Source of the DNA: Fragum whitleyi
Lineage: Eukaryota; Mollusca; Bivalvia; Cardiida; Cardiidae
DNA length: 64,000 nucleotides
Direction: 5' to 3'
NCBI GenBank assembly: GCA_948146395.1
Contig: OX411549.1
Location: 37,346,693-37,410,692, forward strand
Below, piece after piece: positions 58,201 through 62,777 of this stretch. Within the stretch, counting starts at the first letter, position 1. Each line of letters begins with the position of its first letter. The notes under the pieces are model-generated. The model was not told the origin of the DNA. It ran no database searches and worked only from the letters and a program-made list of their open reading frames with translations. The translations under genes and the position numbers were made by a program.

Positions 58201-58242
58201 ACCAAACCAGAAAATACGAACAAAATAAAGTCTAATTTGTAG
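21926..58242 (+). CDS. Sulfotransferase gene B, complete four-exon gene: join(21926-22267,30287-30353,44089-44328,57887-58242)
   Basis: Four exons join without a stop or frame break (342+67+240+356 = 1005 nt, 334 residues). Junction phases are 0, 1 and 1, each with a GT donor and AG acceptor. Predicted protein: cytosolic residues 1-16, membrane anchor about 17-31, stem with N-glycosylation sequons (NST, NKT, NET), PAPS 5'-phosphosulfate loop IPGSGNTW at 120-127, KTH at 166-168, 3'-phosphate motif IIRDPFESTLSE at 184-195, and C-terminal LCLFLDIP. This is a type II Golgi-type sulfotransferase moving sulfate from PAPS to a glycan or protein in the lumen. Motif spacing most resembles WSCD1/2, but no WSC domain precedes the catalytic part. 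Vertebrate WSCD proteins have been reported to act on sialic acid; the substrate here is unknown. Introns are 8.0, 13.7 and 13.6 kb and full of transposons. Confidence 0.85.
22370..22460 (+). repeat. Repeat family F fragment
   Basis: GTAAAAAGGGCGCAGCCAAA and TAGCATGTCATTCTGCACGT match 11930-11975. The string CATTCTGCACGTGTGTT is duplicated back to back. Confidence 0.5.
22929..23141 (+). other. GC-richer open block in gene B intron 1 (possible 5' exon of a nested gene)
   Basis: An open frame with ATG at 23022 gives a 39-residue basic product (MRTKKLPTANKIKRMGLTSR at its start) ending at 23141; the frame is open from 22929. The block is richer in CpG than its surroundings (GCCGCGCGATGAG, GACGTCGCGCCG, GACGTCGAC). 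It could be a promoter-proximal exon of a gene nested in the intron, together with 23309-23591. I see no clear donor, so this is only a candidate. Confidence 0.25.
23309..23591 (+). other. Exon-like open block, unknown product
   Basis: A pyrimidine-rich acceptor (TTTTTTTACTTTTTCGCCAG) precedes 23309 and a donor (GGTAAAG) follows 23591. The frame between is fully open (94 codons plus one base) and reads like protein: hydrophilic, with DSNEPGLSSQGQ and a C-terminal TCSFCMKKEKG. The CxxC pair could begin a zinc-binding motif. It is not part of gene B: exons 1 and 2 already join in phase 0, and this block (phase 0 in, phase 1 out) would break that join. Not recognised. Confidence 0.35.
24250..25089. 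other. No gene recognised in this part of intron 1
   Basis: Two overlapping open frames on opposite strands (171 codons on +, 99 on -) are cysteine- and aromatic-rich but have no recognisable motif or splice context. I regard both as chance. Confidence 0.3.
25090..25297 (+). other. Exon-like block: hydrophobic segment followed by 2A-like GDIESNPGP
   Basis: The frame is open from 25060 to the donor GGGTAAGCA (exon end 25297, phase 1). It encodes SIRILVLLSLLLIC, then GDIESNPGP, then a hydrophilic tail (DNKSERNLNQFP...SSSSRG). GDIESNPGP matches the 2A-like consensus D-(V/I)-E-x-N-P-G-P exactly; such sequences make the ribosome skip the G-P peptide bond. In invertebrates they are known from non-LTR retroelements and from some NLR-type proteins, often beside a signal-like hydrophobic run as here. 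There is no in-frame ATG before the motif and the acceptor is unclear (AACAAG at 25084-25089 is weak). It could be an internal exon of a nested gene or a relic of a 2A-bearing retroelement. Confidence 0.45.
25298..27900. other. Intron 1 stretch with no gene recognised
   Basis: AT-rich, with several short open frames without domains. One inverted string (AATTCACC...GGTGAATT near 26430-26535) is visible. I found no RNA gene or recognisable element. Confidence 0.4.
28147..28390 (+). pseudogene. Tc1-family transposase N-terminal fragment
   Basis: From ATG at 28147: MPQWSEVGRGQAIAMLVLGQ, then QQQVTAHFGVHIRTVERLIQ and RLRVTGR. This is the HTH DNA-binding part of a Tc1 transposase and the same family as 10301-11311. 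The sequence degenerates after about 28300 (VVVDRLYCRLMDGV) and no catalytic domain follows. A longer open frame running from 27919 is chance upstream sequence. Confidence 0.8.
29477..29995 (-). other. 172-codon open frame with signal-peptide-like start, unassigned
   Basis: On the minus strand from 29995 the frame starts MIAHFLQTLILLNLFYISSY, which looks like a signal peptide. About 145 residues follow, with six or more cysteines and no recognised domain. It is the longest frame in intron 1 not explained by a transposon. An overlapping + frame (72 codons) is probably its shadow. It may be a chance frame, a nested single-exon gene or the first exon of one; no splice or promoter evidence decides. 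Confidence 0.22.
30287..30353 (+). CDS. Gene B exon 2: PAPS-binding loop
   Basis: The 67-nt exon lies between an AACAAG acceptor (AG at 30285-30286) and the donor GTAGGT at 30354. It reads TALASIPGSGNTWVRHLLEE followed by VS plus one base. PGSGNTW is the 5'-phosphosulfate-binding loop of PAPS-dependent sulfotransferases; in WSCD-type proteins the same block reads FPRSGNTW or similar. Phase 0 in matches exon 1 and phase 1 out matches exon 3. The acceptor has only a moderate pyrimidine tract (TTTTCTTTTTCATAATCC). A MITE starts 12-13 bases downstream of the donor. Confidence 0.88.
30366..32704 (+). mobile_element. MITE family G, split by a Helentron-type element
   Basis: Left part 30366-30485 (CATGAAAGTGACATTTATCT, CAATCAAAACCATTCTAAAG, CATTCAAAAACGCTCGAAAT) and right part 32405-32704 (ACATCAACAACTAAATTC, ATTTCACCGTCATAATTG, CAACTTCACGATGTTTTT) together make one family G copy, colinear with 36104-36528 and 8645-8892. 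The join would read GAAATGACT then AAAAACATCAACAACT, as in the uninterrupted copies. Confidence 0.7.
30486..32404 (-). mobile_element. Helentron-type non-autonomous element (HINE) with twelve 145-bp repeats
   Basis: Read on the minus strand: a 5' subterminal repeat and hairpin (AGCTCACCTGAGCACGAAGT, then GCTCAAGGTGAGCT), a microsatellite (GTCGTCCGTC type, complement of 32289-32356), a tandem array, a 3' subterminal repeat (TCAGGTGAGC), hairpin AGGGCCACTATGGCCCT and terminal CTTGTT. Paired subterminal repeats, microsatellite, 3' stem-loop and no target duplication are the features described for Helentrons and their HINE derivatives. I counted twelve copies of CTCTAGAGTG at about 145-base steps from 30665 to 32261. 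The roughly 70-codon open frames repeating every 145 bases on the minus strand are a product of the array, since 145 is not a multiple of three. Confidence 0.75.
32724..34095 (+). repeat. Segmental duplication, copy 1 (1372 bp)
   Basis: It matches 34483-35855 base for base apart from about seven substitutions and one single-A indel that I counted by eye. The match starts at AAGGGAGGTTATACAAG and stops at GGCGGTGGATTAAT. Copy 1 ends inside the family H element, whose right end is missing here, whereas copy 2 continues through it. This suggests copy 2 is the source. An 82-codon frame at 33520-33768 recurs unchanged in copy 2 and is probably not a gene. Confidence 0.9.
33859..33938. repeat. Near-perfect 80-bp palindrome (also at 35618-35697)
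   Basis: TTGACGGTTCAGCGCAATAC followed by AATTGTAAGTGCCTATAA faces its complement with only a few mismatches and almost no loop. It lies in the middle of family H and is present in both duplication copies. Confidence 0.7.
34483..35855 (+). repeat. Segmental duplication, copy 2 (1373 bp, likely source)
   Basis: Both ends continue smoothly into known repeats: on the left a family G copy (34385-34482, GAATGAGCTGGTTTTGAATG), on the right the rest of family H. That continuity is absent at copy 1. The 387-base spacer 34096-34482 is not duplicated. Confidence 0.9.
35304..35927. mobile_element. MITE family H, 624 bp
   Basis: Inverted ends: left TACTGTAAAATGGCTTTATA then TTGGCGGTG, right complement TACTGTAAACGGGGTAATTT then TGGCGGTGG. 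GGCGGT and its complement recur inside, with a central long palindrome. A truncated copy lacking the right end is 33545-34095. Confidence 0.65.
36104..36528 (+). mobile_element. MITE family G, complete reference copy (425 bp)
   Basis: Left end ACATCGTGAAATTGACATTC, right end complement AACATCACGAAATTGACAAG: about 20-bp inverted termini. The centre holds a palindrome (GAAGGCAATCAATATCGC ... GCGATATTGGATTACCTCCC). At least eight other full or partial copies occur in the window. Confidence 0.7.
36640..37225 (-). pseudogene. Penelope-like element 3' part with GIY-YIG endonuclease
   Basis: The minus-strand frame from 37225 to 36773 (150 codons) contains SYTFKCGKTLILKENITCDV, KNIIYAMICNGCKEEYIGET, then RKRMTIHRQQI and a C-terminal EKQLIQLYKPKLN. 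This matches the GIY-YIG nuclease module (IYAMIC...EYIGET, Arg and His following) attached to RT in Penelope-like elements, including the Cys pairs before it. No RT precedes it. The sequence after the stop (36640-36772) holds CCTGAAGAGCATTGTGAAAC, reminiscent of PLE 3' ends. A 76-codon frame on the + strand is its shadow. 5'-truncated copy. Confidence 0.75.
37831..38820 (+). pseudogene. Tc1-family transposase (DD34E), second lineage, inactivated
   Basis: Spread over three frames: an N-terminal HTH region (WRAVGMVEQGASHRN...RRHGGGRRATSVAEDRFLVI), VRVSTQTIRTWLHDHNLRSR, a catalytic LDESR near 38257, YGDGSIMVWDGISWDGWTDL, GFILMDDNARSHTARIVQEY, and PDLNPIEHMWTELQVRVSAR to a final NAGSHTRY stop. 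The second Asp and the Glu are 34 positions apart, with an in-frame TAA between them where Tc1 proteins have an Arg or Ser. Several frameshifts and stops make it a pseudogene. It is less like 10301-11311 than that copy is like 28147. Ends not resolved. Confidence 0.85.
38821..39828. other. Intron 2 stretch with no gene recognised
   Basis: AT-rich sequence after the Tc1 pseudogene. I see no recognisable domain, RNA gene or repeat border. Confidence 0.4.
39829..40069. mobile_element. 240-bp MITE with CAGGGCC(T)GTTTACTAAA termini
   Basis: Left AGACCAGGGTCCCGTTTACT then AAACTCCTTACGA; right complement GTCTGGGGCCTGTTTTACTA then AAGATCTTACGA. Roughly 30-bp inverted ends with several mismatches and no coding capacity. 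Confidence 0.6.
40335..40510 (+). repeat. Two-copy tandem repeat, about 88 bp
   Basis: TCAAATATTGTAATATTTGC and AATGGTAGTACGATAGGCTA through GCAATGCATGCAAGG are repeated immediately with a handful of changes. Each unit starts with the palindrome AAATATTGTAATATTT. Confidence 0.8.
41303..41604 (-). mobile_element. Helentron-type element (HINE), second family, 302 bp
   Basis: On the minus strand: 5' subterminal repeat and hairpin (AGCTCGGCTGTTTTCGGAGA, then AAACCCGAG), a GTCGTC microsatellite (complement of 41520-41553), a short body without a tandem array, 3' subterminal repeat CAGCCGAGC, hairpin GCACCCGTAGGCGGTGC and terminal CTTGTT. The layout equals 30486-32404, but the sequences between the ends differ. 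The 60-codon frame at 41504 reads the microsatellite (DDDDDNDDDND) and is not a gene. Confidence 0.7.
42005..42600. repeat. Degenerate tandem repeat, about 155-bp unit
   Basis: About four diverged units share ACATTGACCTTG, GTCACAAGCAATG.ACATGT and TCACTTACCATTGCAAAG. It resembles the decayed core of a Helentron-type element; no ends were found. Confidence 0.55.
43088..43330. repeat. Two minisatellites (2 x 60 bp and about 6 x 20 bp)
   Basis: 43088-43202: ACTAGTTTTACTAATAACTT through CATATCAAAACAGTCTTT occurs twice in tandem with one change. 43215-43330: about six units of the type GTAAACGCCGGGCTAAACAT, alternating GTAAACGCCGGG and GAAAACGATGGG. Confidence 0.85.
43540..44036 (+). mobile_element. 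Decayed Helentron-type copy of the 145-bp family
   Basis: Three diverged monomers in the opposite orientation to 30486-32404 (GGTCAGAATGATTGTCTTGA, AGTTCAAAATCGAGTCAAGT, AAATCTTAGAAAAACCTTG). They end at GTGATTAAGGATTACTATGG then CTCTCTTGTT, the family 3' end with its hairpin eroded. The left end is lost. The 3' end lies 52 bases before gene B exon 3. Confidence 0.65.
44089..44328 (+). CDS. Gene B exon 3: catalytic core and 3'-phosphate motif
   Basis: Acceptor TTTTGCTTTTGCAG ends at 44088 and donor GTAAGT begins at 44329. The 240-nt exon starts by completing Gly137 and reads IHSGSLYPDILMNSSFKGKE, GVSVVKTH, FFNRAVLIIRDPFESTLSEY and EEMFSIE plus one base. The TGxxxGS-type start after the PAPS loop, KTH and RDPFES.LSE all match gene A (1-183) and the WSCD family. 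The Arg-Asp-Pro...Ser string is the 3'-phosphate contact of sulfotransferases. An overlapping 123-codon frame at 44170 is a shadow. Confidence 0.9.
44464..44556 (-). repeat. tRNA-like sequence, probable SINE head or tRNA pseudogene
   Basis: On the minus strand an A-box-like TTGGTGTAATGGTTAGCGC and a B-box-like GAATTCGATTCCCGG are spaced as in a tRNA. The anticodon arm (CTCCCCCGGCAAGCATAGGG) does not fold into a normal 5-bp stem with a 7-base loop. It is therefore not called as a functional tRNA. Confidence 0.5.
44822..44890 (+). repeat. Two-copy 34-bp tandem repeat
   Basis: ACCAGTTTCTCTTAGTTTAT then TTTCAGTATAAA appears twice back to back, virtually identical. Confidence 0.85.
44891..47013. 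other. Intron 3 stretch with no gene recognised
   Basis: Short frames only. A loose, about 105-base duplication (ACAAAATAT.TGAAA, CAGTTTATTGTG, CGATCAG) is visible at 45150-45320. The 82-codon frame at 46582 and its opposite-strand partner have no recognisable motif. Confidence 0.4.
47014..48440 (-). mobile_element. Helentron-like array with 168-bp degenerate monomers
   Basis: Starts AACAAAAGGACCCTGGTGGT then CCAAGATAGCTCCCCTGAGT, the same end plan as the other families (AACAA, hairpin GGACC/GGTCC, subterminal motif). Landmark GATGCTACATACCAAATAT recurs near 47452, 47620, 47790, 47952, 48119 and 48290, i.e. about every 168 bases, with divergence between units. The far end is not identified. 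Confidence 0.5.
48441..50032. other. Intron 3 stretch with no gene recognised
   Basis: AT-rich, with a TATATA microsatellite near 48906-48942. No domain-bearing frame or repeat border identified. Confidence 0.4.
50033..50090 (+). repeat. tRNA-like head fragment
   Basis: CAGTAGTGTAACGGTTAGCA then CATCTGCCCGACAGAGATTG resembles a tRNA D-arm and anticodon arm and parallels the 44464 sequence. The T arm (GGGTCAAATTGTG) is eroded. Confidence 0.4.
50690..50860 (-). repeat. Palindrome plus Penelope-like 3' end string
   Basis: 50693-50791 is a long palindrome (ATCCATTACTTAAACACTGT facing its complement across a TATATA centre). Next to it, on the minus strand, CTGATGAAGAAACATGGATT then TCGAAAGCGCTAGGG matches the style of Penelope-like 3' ends. 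No coding part is attached. Confidence 0.4.
50930..50998 (+). repeat. SINE 3' tail fragment
   Basis: GTTGAAAGCGGCGTAAAACC then CCATTCAATCAATCAATC matches the 3' end and repeat tail of the SINEs at 11632 and 60834. The tRNA head is missing (5'-truncated copy). Confidence 0.65.
51265..54870 (-). pseudogene. Non-LTR retrotransposon (endonuclease + reverse transcriptase), 5'-truncated and dead
   Basis: Read on the minus strand from 54870: an EEP endonuclease (FCLIETHRTPGQ, YNPPANSTYLE, then in another frame AGDLNSRTGTVPDF, and STVDYCLVS...LSDHCQISF at 54022-54228), a linker (54000-53570), then RT: CGLDSLLNEMFKYSS, SESYITPIFKTDGREDPNNY, GIAINSCLAKIFTKI, CFVDFRMAFDLVWHKGLLYK, VGIQQGDCISPTLF, LLYANDLVLQS and DYCEMWGIKVNQDKTE. 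A C-terminal part (FLYGSEVWGFIPNY) follows. The catalytic YADD reads YAND and there are at least four frameshifts. The 3' end has AATAAAG and a (TTGTA)n tail at 51265-51290. Jockey/CR1-like by overall layout; clade not assigned. N-terminal endonuclease and any ORF1 are missing. Confidence 0.85.
54990..55115. repeat. MITE-like block with paired TGACGTCA and a hairpin
   Basis: TGACGTCA at 55004-55011 and 55032-55039, then GATAATTTCACTGC facing GTGAGATTATC (55074-55108). It probably belongs to the same repeat class as family C, but the flanks have diverged. Confidence 0.4.
55445..55655 (-). mobile_element. Old, diverged SINE copy
   Basis: ACTAGCTTTCAGTTATATCG, CACACCAGTATCACCA, GAGTGCCGCCGTCAGGGATC and GAACCCGGGAC follow the SINE at 60834 in order with many changes. 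Both the tRNA head and the tail are partly lost. Confidence 0.65.
55715..55885 (-). mobile_element. MITE family G, partial reverse copy
   Basis: TGGAATGAATGATTGTTGAA, TGAGTGTCAAATTTATGATT and TTTCTGAATGGTGTCAGTGA match the reverse of the family G left half. Confidence 0.5.
55886..57886. other. End of intron 3: no gene; old tandem-repeat debris
   Basis: 56990-57440 contains eroded strings of the 58969 monomer (CAAGGTCAAATCATATGA, ATTCAAGCCTATTGAAAATA, AAGTCATATGATGAGTACAA). A TGACGTCA pair lies at 57540-57547 and 57570-57577. The tract before 57887 (TTGTCCTTGTTCTCTTTCTAG) is the exon 4 acceptor. Confidence 0.45.
57887..58242 (+). CDS. Gene B exon 4: C-terminal part and stop
   Basis: The acceptor TTCTCTTTCTAG ends at 57886; two bases complete Tyr217 and the frame runs to TAG at 58242. 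Strings: QWQQFYEDWMVSFPGPVFVI, FYDKLKSDLKNSMAKLCLFL, DIPVTI, EGVYHRSPKPEYMSRSK and a C-terminus NKIKSNL. Gene A exon 4633-4994 is the direct counterpart, with the same start phase and the same final KSNL. Several sequons lie near the end (for example KNATS). Nothing looks broken. A 66-codon minus frame is a shadow. Confidence 0.9.
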
Positions 58243-58659
58243 ATGAAATGTGCATACTTTTAGGATTCGATAAATAAGAAATAGAGGCTGTATATATTCT
58301 ATAAAGATCAATATTTCGGTAGAAATCAACATCTTTAAAGTGTTGTCTTTTCCACTTTTAGATATCTGTTTGATAACGGAATACCGGATTGAGACTTGGA
58401 AAGATCCTTACGCGAACCTGTACTTAAACATTGATTTGCTTTTAGTGATACTTTAGTAAATAATGATTTGAAAAGCAAGTCAAGGTATGTGATTAAATGA
58501 GTCAGCAAGTGACCGATTGAATGATTCATTGTGTGAGAAAGAGTTGATGGGTGTGTGTGAGTAAGGGAAATGATGAGAGTTTGGCATTGAGAGAACGCAA
58601 CATTGTGATGTTTGTTGAACATTTATGTCCCCCTTAAAGCAGATTAATATTTCATCTTT

Positions 58660-58900
58660 TGTCAATCAACAAAAGACAATTACTCACAAAATCTGATGAG
58701 TAGCTATTGTTCTTGTTCTCTGCACTTCTCCTAAATGAGATCTATCCACCTGTGAAGTTTCATTATTCTGGCTTGCATACTTTAAGAGATATGCTCCAGA
58801 CAAAAAAAAAACGGTCTACGGATGGGCCGACCGACCGACAAGTACGAAGCAATATACCCCCTCTTCTTCGAAAGGGTGGGGGGGGGGGGGCATAAAAAGA
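58660..58900 (-). repeat. Helentron-type 5' end relic
   Basis: Matches 18890-19130: CTTGCATACTTTAAGAGATA, ACGGTCTACGGATGGGCCGA, GACCGACCGAC and a hairpin ATACCCCCTCTTCTTCGAAA followed by a run of G. Only the hairpin-microsatellite end and some body remain. Confidence 0.5.
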
Positions 58901-58968
58901 CACTCTTCTATCTCATTGTTGGTTGCATTTGATGTCTTAATGTTTTACCTTCTACATTATTATAATAA

Positions 58969-59888
58969 TTTATATGCCCCCGTATCGAAAGATAGGGGGC
59001 ATATTGTTTTACCGTTGTCCGTCTGTCCGTCTGTCCTTCTGTCTGTCCGTCCGTCTGTCTGTCTGCAAAAGTCAACCAAAAAACTAAACATTGCCAATAT
59101 CTTCAAGCCTATTCAAGATACAAGGCTCATATTTGGCATGATGATAGATCTCAATAATCCACATCTGCTGATATCAATGTCAAGGTCATATGACAAGGTC
59201 AAGGTCATCTGTCAAGGTCAAATAATTAAAAAGTTAACCAAAAAAACTTAACATTGCCAATATCTTCAAGCCTTTTCAAGATACAAGGCTCATATTTGGC
59301 ATGATAATATATCTCAATGATTCGCATCTGCTGATACCAAAGTCAAGGTCATGTGACAAGGTTAAGGTCATCTGTCAAGGTAGATAACTCAAAAAGTTAA
59401 CCAAAAAACTTAACATTGCCAATATTTTCGAGAAACTATTTAAGATACAAGGTTCATATTTGGCATGATGATAGATCTCAATGATCCGCATCTGCCAATA
59501 CAAAAGTCAAGGTCATGTGACAAGGTCAAGGTCATCTGTCAAGGTCAAATAACTCAAAAAAACTTAACACTGCCAATATCTTCAAGCTTTTTCAAGATAC
59601 AAGGCTAATATTTGAGATGATAATAGATCTCAATGATCCGCATCTGCTGATACCAAAGTCAAGGTCACTTGACAAGGTCAAGGTCATCTGTCAAGGTCAA
59701 ATAACCCAAAAAGTTAACCAAAAAACTTAACATTGCCAATATCTTCAAGCCTATTCAAGATACTAGGCTCATATTTGGCATAATGATAGATCTCAAAGAT
59801 CCACATCTGCTGGTTCTAATGTCAAGGTCATGTGACAAGGTCAAGGTCATCTGTCAAGGTCAACATTTTGAAAAAAAATATGCTGTAA

Positions 59889-59921
<33 letters not shown>
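58969..59921 (+). mobile_element. Helentron-type element (HINE), third family, five ~160-bp repeats
   Basis: 5' subterminal repeat and hairpin (ATGCCCCCGTATCGAAAGAT, then AGGGGGCAT), a GTCCGTCT microsatellite (59014-59063), five monomers of about 160 bp (AACATTGCCAATATCTTCAA; CTCATATTTGGCATGATGAT), 3' subterminal repeat (ACGGGGGCATT), hairpin TGTGTTTCACAAACACA and terminal TCTTGTT. Same order as the other two families. Each monomer carries a cluster of AAGGTCA. The 111-codon frame at 58916 reads the microsatellite and is not a gene. Confidence 0.72.
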
Positions 59922-59989
59922 ATTATTATTATTATTATGTGAAAACGTAAATCTTACTTTTGATTCCATACAGATCTTTACCCTATTAT

Positions 59990-60440
59990 TCTAAATATAA
60001 GAAGTAGATCAGTGTTCATAGTCAGGGTAAAGGGTTTTTCAGAATGCCAGAACAAAAGACAATCATTCCCAAACACTTATTAGTGGCATTATATAGTCCT
60101 TGAGCTGGTAATATTTTAGGAAGTAGGTCAAAGGTCAAGGTTGGGATCAAAGGTTCAATAGGATGCAAGAATCCAAGGAAATCATCTACAACCCTCTTTT
60201 ATTGATTTAATACTGTTGTAGTCCTAATAATTCGATATTTAAGAAAGAGAGTCAAAGGCAAATGAAGGCTTCCACATCATACCAGAATCAAAGACAACCA
60301 TTGACTTAATACATTCCTAGCCCGAATACTTCAATATTCATAGGGTCCAAGATGCCACAATCAAAGACTATCATCTGCCAACCATTATTATTGACTTAAT
60401 ACAGTCCTAGACCTAATGATTCATTATGGCCTTTATACAA
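59990..60440. repeat. Degenerate tandem repeat
   Basis: Loose repeats of the type GTCCTAGCCCTAATAATTCA / GAATCAAAGACAATCATCT / ACTTAATACAGTCCTAG, with units of about 120-140 bp. No ends or genes seen. Confidence 0.45.
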
Positions 60441-60539
60441 TTCTACACAAAATCGTTCGTATCCTATGACTTGTTTTAGACAGTAAGCTTTTTTTATTTC
60501 TCCCTTTTGGCCGTTTTATGCTGACGCGAAAGCCTCAAG

Positions 60540-61620
60540 TACCCAAGTAAATTGCCAAACAAGAATTTAACAAATAAATCTGAGAAAGCATATTCTAAGG
60601 GATATTGGTTGCCCATCTTCTGATGACATGAAAAGCCGTATTTCTCTTGTTATCAACCAAATCATAATTTAACGAAGGAATCTGAGAGGATATATCCTGA
60701 GGATCAATTCTCAAAGGTTTGGTTAAATTCCGACCAGTAGTTTCACCATTAGTGTCAATTTTTTGTAAACGAAAATCGGCCCGTAGCGCCCACACTATCA
60801 ACCCGATCGGATTTTAACTAAGGAATCTGAACGATTGATTGATTGATTGAATGGAGTTTAACGCCGCTTTCAACATTATTTCAGTTATATCGCGGCGGCT
60901 GGAGCACCTAACAATGGTTTCCTGGTATTTCTCTCACCAGTACAACCACCACATTCTTTCCTAGCCTCCAGCTACTATCTCACATAGGTCTACGATTATC
61001 AACCCATTGGTGAGAGACAAATAGTCGAAAAGAATGAGTGCCGCCGTCGGGGATCGAACCCGGGACCTCTAGATTGACAGTCCGACGCGCTACCAACTGC
61101 GCTATGACAGCGGCTGGAATCTGAACGAGCGGGTCCTGAGTTTCATTTATGAAAAGTTTAGTTGATTAATGACCAGTAGTTTCAGAGATTTCTTTTATAT
61201 TTCACCAATCCGGGCCCCTTTTTGTGACACGTCAGCCCATAGCGCCCAAATCATCGACTCAATCCTAATTAAATGAAGGAATCTGGAATAGCATGTCCTC
61301 AGAATCAGTTTGTGTTAAGTCTTGTTGAATTCTGATGAGTACTTTCAAAGAAGATTTTGTTGAATTCTGATGAGTACTTTCAGAAAAGAATGTTTTATAT
61401 TTCATAATTGGGCCCCCTTTTTTGGTGTATCGACGGCCCGTAGCGCCCAAGTTATCAACCCGATCAGAATTTCTTGAGGGAAACTGAGAGAGAATGTCCC
61501 AAGGATCATTTCTACAAAATTTAGTGACATTCTGTCCAGTTGTTTCAGAGGAGGAAATGTTTGAATGAAAAGTTTAAAAACGGAGATACGGACCAACAAC
61601 GGTCCAGTGGAGTTAAAAAC
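60540..61620. repeat. Degenerate tandem repeat, interrupted by a SINE
   Basis: Recurrent strings CCCGTAGCGCCCA.A.TATCAAC, GATTTTAACTAAGGAATCTG, GAATGTCC..AGGATCA and GTTGAATTCTGATGAGTACT occur before and after the SINE at 60834-61115. The short minus-strand frames here (up to 68 codons) follow the repeat and are not genes. Confidence 0.5.
60834..61115 (-). mobile_element. tRNA-headed SINE with 12-bp target duplication
   Basis: Flanked by GGAATCTGAACG at 60822-60833 and 61116-61127. On the minus strand: acceptor-like GCCGCTG, A box TAGCGCAGTTGGTAGCGC, loop CTGTCAA (GTC, Asp-like), B box GGGTTCGATCCCCG and closing CGGCGGC that pairs with the start, so the head still folds as a near-complete cloverleaf. 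The body ends GAAAGCGGCGTTAAACTCCA and an ATTG-type tail (four units). Better preserved than the 11632 copy. Confidence 0.88.
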
Positions 61621-61779
61621 AAAAATCTGACAAAATCTTGTTTAATATACGGACAAAGTTAATCCTAGTGCATCATATTACATAAATGTTTTGTAGTAAC
61701 ATACTTACAAAATGTGGCTAAAAAACAATTTAAAGTCAAAGCGGAAGTAAGAGTGTGACAGGACGTACATTGTAATTGA

Positions 61780-61931
61780 TAAATATATAATACGTACTTA
61801 GTGTTTTGTATCAGAAAAAAATTCTAACGAGGTTGGGAGAATTGATCATTGTCGAGCGCCTCGACAATTATCAATTCTCACAACCAAGTTATATATTTTT
61901 TCATACAATACACTTAGTACGTATTATATTT
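61780..61931. mobile_element. MITE family B core, abutting an LTR
   Basis: AATACGTACTTAGTGTTTTG ... ACACTTAGTACGTATTAT: a 150-bp palindrome matching the cores at 13706 and 15128. It stops two bases before the LTR start. Confidence 0.7.
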
Positions 61932-61933
61932 AT

Positions 61934-62671
61934 TGTAACGTAAATCCCGAGCGGTTGAGATTTACTACACGTTTTTCTTCAAACCTGGTCTGGCTACTTA
62001 GTCCAGACAAATACACATACAAAAGAAAATGATGATTTAAACAATGATTTGAAATGATTTTCATAAAATGGCTATCTGCCTAAAATAATTAACTATTAAT
62101 CAACGTATAATTACAGATACTAAAGATTTCAATATGACCTCGGAACCCTCTAAATCTGATGCCAGGATCTCCCAAAACACTTTCTGAGCCTTGGTCTGAA
62201 CCAGCTCGAAACACTTGTTTAAACCCGCAACTCTCCGAACACTTGGTTCCAGACACACCTTGAACTTGGTCTGAACAAGGTCTGGACCACCTTTTAACTA
62301 TTAATAATATACCTGGTTCGGGGTGGCGGCACAGAACTAGTTCTGCCAGAGTCTCTGCATTGCAATAATTCAGATATCTGGCAGCACTTTGTCTTTTTCA
62401 CCACTTACCCAAACCAAGATATAAATATTAAATTTAACAAATAGCCTTTCTTTTCGGAGATGTTGTCACCTCAATGAACAGTCGCGGTCTGCTCGATCTC
62501 GGAGAAATCAGCTCCTTTTATACTGGATTTTAGGTGCACGTGCTATCCTGCACGCGCCGCCATGGCAACAACACAAACACTGTCAACCTGTCCATCTTAT
62601 GATCTCAGAGAACGTGGGTACTTTGATCCTGTCTTTTATAGACTGGAACCCCACAAACCAATTTCGTTACA
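61934..62671 (-). repeat. Long terminal repeat (738 bp) of a Ty3/gypsy-like element
   Basis: The ends are TGTAACG and CGTTACA, a perfect 7-bp inverted pair of the TG...CA kind used by LTRs. A purine-rich tract lies just outside the right end on the minus strand (GGAGGCGTGGGTAG), as expected for the polypurine primer before a 3' LTR. A consensus TATA box lies inside on the minus strand. It sits 106 bases downstream of the gag-protease frame on the same strand, so it is most simply the 3' LTR. A second LTR is not in the window, so this rests on structure alone. Confidence 0.65.
62511..62522 (-). promoter_or_regulatory. TATA box in the LTR
   Basis: On the minus strand the sequence reads TATAAAAGGAGC, a consensus TATA element about 150 bases into the LTR from its 5' (U3) end. 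CACGTGCA-type sequence lies just downstream. Confidence 0.55.
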
Positions 62672-62777
62672 CTACCCACGCCTCCGGTTACAGTCGTCCC
62701 GACTGACAAAACAAAATATCAAATTAAATCTCGGCCACACGCTCAGCCATATTCAACTTCGATCCCTTTTTCATTTT

